A DNA stretch of 64,000 nt from an uncultured Parasphingopyxis sp. GTDB lineage: Bacteria > Pseudomonadota > Alphaproteobacteria > Sphingomonadales > Sphingomonadaceae. Every line of letters starts with the position of its first letter. Position 1 is the stretch's first letter. A program made the translations under genes and the position numbers. Of this stretch, positions 58,333 through 64,000 are shown piece after piece. The notes beneath the pieces were generated by a model, which saw nothing but the letters and a program-made list of their open reading frames with translations, was not told the DNA's origin and made no database searches. Where the stretch lies: NCBI RefSeq assembly GCF_937129435.1, contig NZ_CAKZNF010000016.1, positions 1 through 64,000 of the forward strand, read 5' to 3'.

Positions 58333-59116
58333 GGATCGCGTTAGTTACCTCGTCTGGCGCACTAAGATTAGGGCAGTGCCCGGTCGCGCGAAGCAACCTG
58401 TATTCGCTGTTCGGCAATTTGGCGTGGACATATTGCCCGACTACTTCTGGAGCGATGATGTCTTGCTGGCATTGAAGAATGAGGGTCCGTGCGGTGACGT
58501 CCGGCAGATCCTTCCGGTTATCTCCGTAGAATGTCACCCTAGCGAATTCACGAGCGATGTCCGGGTCGGTTGCGCAAAACGATTTCGTCAACCGTTCACC
58601 CAATTCCGGTCTATCGTCGTTGCCCATAATCTGGGGTGCCATTGCCGCCGACCAGCCGAGGTGGTTCTCATCGAGGAAGCTTATCAATTCTTCGATCTGC
58701 GTATTTGAGAAGCCTCCCACGTAATCGTCGTCGTCGATGTAACGGGGCGATGGGCCGACCATCACGATCTCGCTAAAAAGATCCGGTCCCTTGATCGAAG
58801 CGAGGGCGCCGATCATGGCGCTGACAGAATGTCCAATGACTACAGCATTCCGAAGGTCAAGCGCGTCCCCGATCTCGACCAGATCTGACGCATAGCCATT
58901 GAGCGTCGAATACTTGGCTGAATCGTACGCAGATAAATCTGAGTGCCCAGCACCTACGTGATCGAAAAGCACGACTTGAAAGTCTGCCTCGAATTTGCGC
59001 GCGACGTCCTTCCACATGTGTTGATCACAGCCGAAGCCGTGAGCAAAAACTAGCGCTCGTCCCTCGCTGCCGCGCACCGACACATTGTTTCGAGTTAGAA
59101 CGAGATCATCCCCCAT
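58307..59116 (-). CDS. RsbQ-type alpha/beta hydrolase (KAI2/D14 superfamily)
   Basis: 269 aa from ATG 59116 (MGDDLVLTRNNVSVRGSEG); a TTG 12 codons earlier is less likely. It is recognisably the RsbQ family: FAHGFGCDQHMWKDVA, VVLFDHVGAGHSDLSAYDS, VIGHSVSAMIGALASI (Ser97), VMVGPSPRYI, LILQCQQDIIAPEVVG (Asp219) and RATGHCPNLSAPDEV (His247). Length and the Asp/His numbering equal Bacillus RsbQ. RsbQ is needed for energy-stress signalling through RsbP, probably by binding or cutting a small hydrophobic ligand. It lies between two att-like repeats with the kinase. Confidence 0.93.
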   Translation of the reverse strand: MGDDLVLTRNNVSVRGSEGRALVFAHGFGCDQHMWKDVARKFEADFQVVLFDHVGAGHSDLSAYDSAKYSTLNGYASDLVEIGDALDLRNAVVIGHSVSAMIGALASIKGPDLFSEIVMVGPSPRYIDDDDYVGGFSNTQIEELISFLDENHLGWSAAMAPQIMGNDDRPELGERLTKSFCATDPDIAREFARVTFYGDNRKDLPDVTARTLILQCQQDIIAPEVVGQYVHAKLPNSEYRLLRATGHCPNLSAPDEVTNAIRDFLRYSN

Positions 59117-59489
59117 GCTCGGGGGTTCTAGAACTCTTTGCAGATTTCGCAAACTGCGATGAAGTTATGGATTGGTGAGAGCCAATGCTCGGTTTTTGAT
59201 AGGTGGCCTTCAACATCGTCCCTCCTCGCCCTCGAAGTCCACATCCTTTTCATAGATATGAAAAATGTGAGCACGGAGTAGCGGAGCCGCAGATTATGAA
59301 CCCAACGGAAACGTGCGTAGACGCGTCTACGTAGACTTAAATGGTTTGTAGCGTCGGCTCTTGGCGATACTCTCTTATCCGGCGGGCGTCTGGTTTTGGG
59401 TGGAAAGCGGACATGGACTCGTAGCCACTAAAACGTCTGTGCTTGGGCCGGTTTTGCCGGGAGGCTACATAGCTCTACCGGTTTAGCGG
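59117..59489. other. Non-coding gap upstream of the RsbQ-like gene
   Basis: 373 bases without a supported gene. It holds the probable promoter of the hydrolase-kinase pair, att-like copy 2 and its 16-base palindrome. No other open frame shows family similarity. AT content is higher than in the core genes. Confidence 0.6.
59278..59331. repeat. Att-like direct repeat, copy 2, with a perfect 16-base palindrome
   Basis: Degenerate copy of 57136-57208. GTAGCGGAG is followed almost directly by GATTATGA (the T-arm stretch is missing), then AACGGAAAC and CGTAGACGCGTCTACG (59316-59331), a perfect palindrome. Together with copy 1 it brackets the hydrolase-kinase module. Confidence 0.65.
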
Positions 59490-60800
59490 CTATGGTTGGC
59501 GGGCCAGATCCTCGCGCCGCCGATCTATGCTCGTAAATGTGCCATCGGAATGCGATATTTCGAGTTTTTCAATGCGGCCATTGTCGTCTCGTATGAACCG
59601 ATAACGCCGGAGCGGATTTTCGGCGCTGTAGAACAGATCGTTATCAATCGGCACGAGCGCTCGTGCTGGCCTGCTTCCAACCTGAACTTCCAAGCCCGTT
59701 TCGCTTAGAATGACGACCAACCGGCCGTATATGCCTTCAAAATCAGACAGATCCATCTCGGGAACGCTACGTTCATCAAGAGCCGACCGCGCCCATGCCC
59801 AATCGAGCTGATAGACCGCGTTTCCGCTTTCTAATGCCGCATCCAGGGCAAGAATCTGGCCGCGTCGCAACGCATCATCGGCGGAAGTGGCAACATCGGG
59901 AAGGACTCCCACGCCTTCCCAATTTGTGCCAGTGATCGGGTTGATCGTCGAACCTATCGAGATGAAAACTTCAAATCCGCTTCCCGCGTCGAATACGCCC
60001 CCCGGATTCGCGGCACCACTGGAGGGCTCGCCGATTATGGTGGCACGACCCACAGCCTGCAGCGAATAAGCCAACGCTTCGGGAGCGGGTCGCGTTCTAG
60101 CACTGATCAAGATGTAGAGCGGAACATCGACGCGAGGCGCCGGGTAGGGGACAACTGGCATTCTATCTTCCCGGCCCGATCGCGACTGGTATATACTGTG
60201 CACCAAGGCGCCTGGCTCCGTAAATGCGCTAATCAGATACCCGACCATCCATGGAGATCCACCAAAGTTGTCCCGGAGATCGATGATCGTAGCGTCGGTG
60301 TGTGACACGAGATCCAGTGCTCCCTTGGCGCTCCGCAAGGCTGGATCGTCAACATTATTGAAATCGATGTTGGCGAACGAGGCCATATCGATATATCCTA
60401 TATTGCCCGGTAGTATTTTAACCTCGCGAAATCCAAATCCGGATCGACGGACGGCGTCTTCAATTCCGTAGAGTAGCTGTCCTCTCTGATCCCTTGACAC
60501 GACAGTTTCCGAATCTCGGCTGCGCGGCGACCAAGAGACGTCGAAATGCCGATCATGCGGGGTCAGAAAGTTGGTCAGTGCGGTAGCGAGTTCCCGCGGG
60601 TCGGATATGGAATCCCATGTGCCCGCTGCACTCGCCGCGCGTAATTCACCAGAGATCGCTTCGGCTCGCGCCTCATTGTAGAAATTTGTTTCGATAAGCG
60701 CGGCGACGTCGTTTGCGACGATGCGCGAATTCATCTGTTGTGCGTGAGATGGTGAAAGGGCGAGCACCAGCGCGGCCAACCAAATCACAGCAAATCGCAT
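59490..60800 (-). CDS. Secreted S41-family peptidase-like protein lacking the nucleophile serine
   Basis: 436 aa from ATG 60800, preceded by GGGAGGTGA; a TTG two codons earlier is also possible. Signal peptide MRFAVIWLAALVLALSPSHA. The S41 core is clear: GNIGYIDMASFANIDF, ATIIDLRDNFGGSPWM, LYILISARTRPAPEALAYSL and RATIIGEPSSGAANPGG. In active S41 enzymes the third block reads T-F-S-A-x-E with a catalytic Ser; here it reads T-R-P-A-P-E, with CCC (Pro) at 60087-60089. A C-terminal domain of about 100 residues with a lipocalin-like pattern follows. Possibly a pseudoenzyme that binds peptides. Confidence 0.88.
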   Translation of the reverse strand: MRFAVIWLAALVLALSPSHAQQMNSRIVANDVAALIETNFYNEARAEAISGELRAASAAGTWDSISDPRELATALTNFLTPHDRHFDVSWSPRSRDSETVVSRDQRGQLLYGIEDAVRRSGFGFREVKILPGNIGYIDMASFANIDFNNVDDPALRSAKGALDLVSHTDATIIDLRDNFGGSPWMVGYLISAFTEPGALVHSIYQSRSGREDRMPVVPYPAPRVDVPLYILISARTRPAPEALAYSLQAVGRATIIGEPSSGAANPGGVFDAGSGFEVFISIGSTINPITGTNWEGVGVLPDVATSADDALRRGQILALDAALESGNAVYQLDWAWARSALDERSVPEMDLSDFEGIYGRLVVILSETGLEVQVGSRPARALVPIDNDLFYSAENPLRRYRFIRDDNGRIEKLEISHSDGTFTSIDRRREDLARQP

Positions 60801-60806
60801 ATTCAA

Positions 60807-61668
60807 ATCACCTCCCGAAAAAAGCTAGATCGGAATTTGGGCTGCCGCAACGGTGCACCGGTCCGATCCGCGATAGTCTCGACGAAGGTTGAAGTGATTT
60901 CGACACACGCCGCCAACCGGCCCATTGGCGGACCATGGACAACTTTGTAACGAACGTCTGTCATCCACCCAGTGCAGACATCCCACGTCTGTCATCCACC
61001 CAGTGCAGACATCGCACATTTCGAGGAACACAGGCAAGCTGCCGGTCCGCTTCCAGGAGGACCGCAAAGCCCCTCGAATGTCTGACATGGGGCGCTCTGC
61101 AGTCATCATATGGGCCCTACGCTAGCGTCTGCTATTGGGACGTTTGCTGACCGACCGGTTTTGGTTTTCGCCAGGATACACCAGCCGGGCCGCCATCCAG
61201 CTCGCCGTTGAACGCGGTAAGGTTCCGTTGTTGGGTGGGAAAGCGAACATCGAAGCGAAGCCTTGGCGTGGCGGCAAAACCGGGTGCGGTTCAAAACCAT
61301 GGTTCGGCGATAACCAAAATTATAAGCAACGCCACGTTTACAACTGCCAGGCCGATCAATTCGCCTCGAGACGTTGGCCGATCATACAAAATACCCGGCT
61401 CGCCAGTAGTTGAAACCTGAGACAAGCGACTGGCGGACGAATGGCTTTTGCCATGTCGCGCCAGCCCCGCTTGCCTGCGCGGTTTGACATGCTCCTGCAC
61501 TCTGGGTCGTTCATGCATCGCGCTGCAGGATAGCTACCAATGATTAAAATTTGCAATTTCCGTTGAGATTCAGCGAGCGATTGATTTGCGAACGGGCACT
61601 GGCCCCTTTCTACGGTTACGTTCAAGAGAGACTGCGGCAGCCCAACGCACCGAGGAGCTGGTGCTCGT
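60807..61668. other. Long non-coding stretch
   Basis: 862 bases without a convincing gene. It holds the S41 gene's upstream region and a 31-base tandem repeat. Short open frames on both strands have no recognisable motif; one (minus, ending 61291) has a hydrophobic C-terminal run but no ribosome-binding site. Could be an eroded gene or regulatory RNA region. Confidence 0.6.
60956..61017. repeat. 31-base tandem duplication
   Basis: Two adjacent copies (60956-60986 and 60987-61017) differ at one base (CCCAC against CGCAC at the end). Each unit contains GTCTG...CAGAC, able to fold as a short hairpin. It is about 150 bases upstream of the S41-like gene start on that gene's strand. Confidence 0.85.
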
Positions 61669-61869
61669 TTATTCCGTCTGTGTCCGAACATTTTTTGCGA
61701 GTGTCTTGAACCGATCGCCATTTGGCTGTCGAACCGTCAGCGTCCAGTTTCCCCCACTGCTCTCGTGCAAATCTTCCACTACGCCGGCCTTGCCTTGATG
61801 AACACCGCCGACGACGGTGCACTTGTCGCCATTTTGGATTGAGGGATTCGCGCTCCCGTTATTAATCAT
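61669..61869 (-). CDS. Small KOW-motif protein
   Basis: 66 aa from ATG 61869, which has a very strong GGGAGGAATTGGG in front; the longer upstream frame is a shadow. The central part, NGDKCTVVGGVHQGKAGVV, has the G-x-V-x-G-x-x-x-G pattern of KOW domains in NusG and ribosomal L24, and the C-terminus is basic (RFKTLAKNVRTQ). It may bind RNA or polymerase. It is the third gene of a leftward row after the cupin and DUF1579 genes. Confidence 0.75.
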   Translation of the reverse strand: MINNGSANPSIQNGDKCTVVGGVHQGKAGVVEDLHESSGGNWTLTVRQPNGDRFKTLAKNVRTQTE

Positions 61870-61903
61870 CCCAATTCCTCCCGATTGGTAGCTTTCCGGT
61901 CGA

Positions 61904-62497
61904 CTATCGTAACGGTCGATAAACAAGCCGCATCCAGCGCGCTTCCTCTCCTCCCATATCGGGAGAAAAGTAATCGTGGATCTCTGCATTTCCTTCCCGA
62001 TGAATCTGGACACGCAACGGAGTGGATTGGCCGACAATTCTGTTTGTTACGCTGCCTTCAAGTTGACCGGTGCCGTCGGCTGCCAGCCTACCATGCAGCG
62101 TAGCGACACCGGTGCCGGTTGTATCCATCCAAACATACCAATGTTGCTGCAACGACGTATCGTATCCGGTGAAGCCCCGGCCTTCGAACGCATCATTGAC
62201 TTCCGCAAGCCCCTCCACGTGCAACTCCAAGACTCTGCCGCCCAGAACAATTGACCGGGTGGCTGCCAACTCGGTGTCAACGGGATCGACGTCGGGTGAA
62301 AACCAGACCGTCGAGCTTAACGTATACCGCCCAGCCATGGCCGCCAAATGATCATGCTGCTGTTGCAGGTCCGTTGACGAGCGCCGGTCCGCGATGAACG
62401 CTTCTGCCTGAGTTCCAACGGCACCTCCGGCATCCGTGCAGAAGAGCAGCAGGGTCGTCGCCAAGAGTAAGGTTTTTGCATTCAATTGCTGTGCCAT
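61904..62497 (-). CDS. Exported DUF1579-like protein
   Basis: 197 aa from ATG 62497 (MAQQLNAKTLLLATTLLLF) with a signal peptide. The mature part matches the DUF1579 pattern: HDHLAAMAGRYTLSSTVWFS, RSIVLGGRVLELHVEGL, FEGRGFTGYDTSLQQHWYVW and MDTTGTGVATLHGRL. A small beta-barrel ligand-binding fold is likely; its ligand is unknown. It follows the cupin gene by 25 bases on the same strand. Confidence 0.82.
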   Translation of the reverse strand: MAQQLNAKTLLLATTLLLFCTDAGGAVGTQAEAFIADRRSSTDLQQQHDHLAAMAGRYTLSSTVWFSPDVDPVDTELAATRSIVLGGRVLELHVEGLAEVNDAFEGRGFTGYDTSLQQHWYVWMDTTGTGVATLHGRLAADGTGQLEGSVTNRIVGQSTPLRVQIHREGNAEIHDYFSPDMGGEEARWMRLVYRPLR

Positions 62498-62522
62498 GAT
62501 CGCAATCAACCCACCTTATTCC

Positions 62523-63074
62523 CTAGTCCTCGGCTGCCCTCATCTGATGTTGCGACAAGATGCGTTGCCAGTCTTCGGGCGACAATTGTGGCGGCGGTTC
62601 GCCCGGTTGCGCGCCGACCTCCCGAAAGAAATTTGCAATATCGGGCTCGGGAAAAATAAACAGTATCGTGCTGTCGCTTTCCCCGTCGCTGGAAACGCCG
62701 TGCCGGGTGCCTGGGGGGATGACCATCAATGTTCCCGGTTCAGCTTCCGCTTGCGTCGATCCCAGAGTGAGCGTGGGACGCCCCTCGTGCACGAAGATAA
62801 CTTCTTCATAACCATCGTGAATATGAACCGGGATTCCGGTGCCATCAGGTATATGTTCCGTTCCGACCATCAATCCGGTTGCACCGCTGTTTTCAGTCGT
62901 CACTTTTAGGATCGCACTGCGTCCATCGGGGAAAAGCAGCGCCTCACCGTCGTGAGGCGCCAATATGAGTGGACCGCCCGCTGAAGAAGAGGTTGTATCA
63001 CTTTCAATCGGGTGTGATTGTGCGAGGCTTGGCAAGGCCACCAATATGGTTAGCGCAGAAAAGAATGTTTTCAT
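62523..63074 (-). CDS. Exported cupin-domain protein
   Basis: 183 aa. Signal peptide MKTFFSALTILVALPSLAQS. The single cupin barrel shows metal-binding motif 1 IPVHIHDGYEEVIFVHEG and motif 2 PGTLMVIPPGTRHGVSSDG. A GGAGAAAG precedes the ATG. The C-terminal tail (LSPEDWQRILSQHQMR) is helical. Likely a periplasmic metal-binding or sensing protein; substrate unknown. It heads the cupin / DUF1579 / KOW group. Confidence 0.88.
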   Translation of the reverse strand: MKTFFSALTILVALPSLAQSHPIESDTTSSSAGGPLILAPHDGEALLFPDGRSAILKVTTENSGATGLMVGTEHIPDGTGIPVHIHDGYEEVIFVHEGRPTLTLGSTQAEAEPGTLMVIPPGTRHGVSSDGESDSTILFIFPEPDIANFFREVGAQPGEPPPQLSPEDWQRILSQHQMRAAED

Positions 63075-63385
63075 GCCGCCGTCTTTCTCCGATGCGAGCG
63101 ATCATTCGCTGATCAGCACCGGTCTCATACCATAATCTTTGTCCGAATTGCACAGGAACCGACGAGGTTGGCGTCACACAGGCTACCCAGCAGCGGAACA
63201 CATGCGGCAAACCGAAGTCGCTCGTGAGTGACCGCGATTTAGGTGTGTTTTCGACCTCGTCGCGATGCACCTTCAGTTGCTCGCGAGTTGACGGTTGCAG
63301 AGCAGCCAGAGCTAGATGTCCGCTTTCAGATCGAAAACCTCGAGCTTTGTTGAAGACTGTTGGCGCACTTGGATGAGGAACAGCC
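63075..63385. other. Intergenic region between cupin and hemerythrin genes
   Basis: 311 bases between divergent genes. It should hold both promoters. I searched by eye for the GGAAC-N16-GTT stress-sigma signature and saw GGAAC twice, but neither at the right distance from GTT. GAGGAACAG just before 63386 is the ribosome-binding site of the hemerythrin gene. Confidence 0.5.
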
Positions 63386-63895
63386 ATGACAACGCAAGCG
63401 AGTGAACAGCGCGATACTGACGCGACCCATATTCTCTCGAGCGACCATCGGACGGTCGAGGACCTGTTCGAGAAATACGAAAATGCCTCAGGCACCGATC
63501 GCAAGCGCGAGATTGCAGAGAAAATCTGCACCGAACTGAAGATCCATGCGCAGATCGAGGAAGAGATTTTTTACCCCGCACTCGAAGGCAAGATCGACCA
63601 GGACTTGCTCAAAGAGGCCTATGTCGAGCACGATGGTGCAAAGGTGCTCATCAACCAGATTGCCGAAGGCGGACCCGATGAAGAGTTTTACGACGCCAGG
63701 GTGACGGTGCTCAAAGAGCAGATCGAGCACCATGTGGAGGAAGAGGAAAAGCAGCGCGACAATATGTTCCAGCAGGCGCGCGCTGCCGACGTCGACCTCC
63801 ATGCGCTTGGTGAGAAGCTGATAACCCGCAAGGAAGAACTCAAAGCGCAGGCCGAAAAGCAAGGCCTGCCGCGTGCCGAGCTAACCACCGCCTAG
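63386..63895 (+). CDS. Hemerythrin HHE-domain protein
   Basis: 169 aa. Four-helix diiron signature: HILSSDHRTVEDLFEKYE, ICTELKIHAQIEEEIFYPAL, AYVEHDGAKVLINQIAEG and EQIEHHVEEEEKQRDNMF give the His/Glu ligands. The C-terminus is a charged helix (RKEELKAQAEKQG). Probably binds oxygen, NO or metal; a stress role is common in related bacteria. No flanking gene indicates its partner. Confidence 0.92.
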   Translation: MTTQASEQRDTDATHILSSDHRTVEDLFEKYENASGTDRKREIAEKICTELKIHAQIEEEIFYPALEGKIDQDLLKEAYVEHDGAKVLINQIAEGGPDEEFYDARVTVLKEQIEHHVEEEEKQRDNMFQQARAADVDLHALGEKLITRKEELKAQAEKQGLPRAELTTA

Positions 63896-64000
63896 GAATT
63901 TCGATCTGGAAAGTGAGCGACGGAATCGGTTGTTCTGAGGTCGACAGAACCCCCGGCCCCACGCAACCCATAGAAACCTATGCCGTATTTATACGTTGCC
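63896..64000. other. Right edge, no gene seen
   Basis: 105 bases after the hemerythrin stop. No open frame with recognisable content and no strong terminator hairpin was seen. Confidence 0.5.

Noticed and set aside
60956-61017. CRISPR array
   Set aside because: Only two directly adjacent copies without spacers and no cas genes.
61291-61425. Possible 44 aa peptide with a hydrophobic C-terminus (minus strand, TTG start)
   Set aside because: No ribosome-binding site, rare start codon and no match; kept only as a remark in the non-coding stretch.
63110-63385. EcfG-type general-stress promoter upstream of the hemerythrin gene
   Set aside because: GGAAC occurs but no GTT at 15-17 bases distance, so not supported.
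57180-64000. Integrase or transposase of the suspected island
   Set aside because: Every gene-sized frame in this part was examined and none shows tyrosine-recombinase, serine-recombinase or DDE motifs; it may lie beyond the window.

Overview
The window is GC-rich chromosomal DNA from an alphaproteobacterium, almost certainly a sphingomonad. The evidence is the pckA / chvI-chvG / rapZ / EIIA / HPr order, a complete XrtA (exosortase A) exopolysaccharide locus with a wide TyrKin/Wzz/ATPase set, and two intergenic inverted repeats of a kind typical of Sphingomonadales. Most neighbours overlap by ATGA or GTGA. Long antisense open frames are abundant and are artefacts of GC content.

Layout. 1-0.6 kb: the middle of purF, broken. 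It joins tail-to-tail to a ppx that has also lost its 3' end, so the first 600 bases are a rearrangement or an assembly join. 0.6-16.7 kb: polyphosphate metabolism (ppx, ppk1), a DnaA-like Hda protein, a DUF2066 protein, purM with a PurN-YjbR fusion, ndk, holC, pepA, then the outer-membrane and cofactor operon lptD-surA-pdxA-rsmA. 16.7-25 kb: a TPR protein, an RsmB-type methyltransferase, guaB, an M28 peptidase, an SPFH/NfeD pair and pckA. 25.2-33 kb: a long run of mostly abutting or overlapping genes, chvI-chvG-rapZ-EIIA-HPr-trmH-hydrolase-P450-two lipoproteins, with no hprK where it is commonly found. 33-37.7 kb: rmuC, def (with a His-rich insert), recR, fmt, truA and two REP-like inverted repeats.

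37.6-56.1 kb is the XrtA locus. A leftward arm of twelve genes (acyl-CoA ligase, PLP decarboxylase, export lipoprotein, Wzz-like chain-length protein, tyrosine autokinase, beta-barrel protein, ATPase, deacetylase, FemAB, glycosyltransferase, XrtA-EpsI, amidotransferase) faces a rightward arm of four (FemAB-like protein, acyl carrier protein, two hydrolases). Together they should make and export a polysaccharide and anchor or process PEP-CTERM proteins. No PEP-CTERM substrate was recognised in the window.

56.1-57.1 kb is trxB. Beyond it lies a 3' half of an elongator tRNA-Met without its 5' half, the usual scar of site-specific integration. A degenerate second copy of the same sequence lies 2.1 kb away. 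Between them sits the most interesting module: an RsbQ-type alpha/beta hydrolase (269 aa, same length and aligned catalytic residues as Bacillus RsbQ) overlapping a histidine kinase whose PAS domain resembles that of RsbP. In Bacillus the partner is a PP2C phosphatase; here the output is a histidine kinase. To the right is accessory DNA with less regular spacing: an S41-like peptidase whose nucleophile serine is replaced by proline, a long non-coding stretch with a 31-base tandem repeat, a leftward cupin / DUF1579 / KOW-miniprotein group, and a hemerythrin-domain protein. No integrase, transposase, CRISPR array, rRNA or complete tRNA was found.
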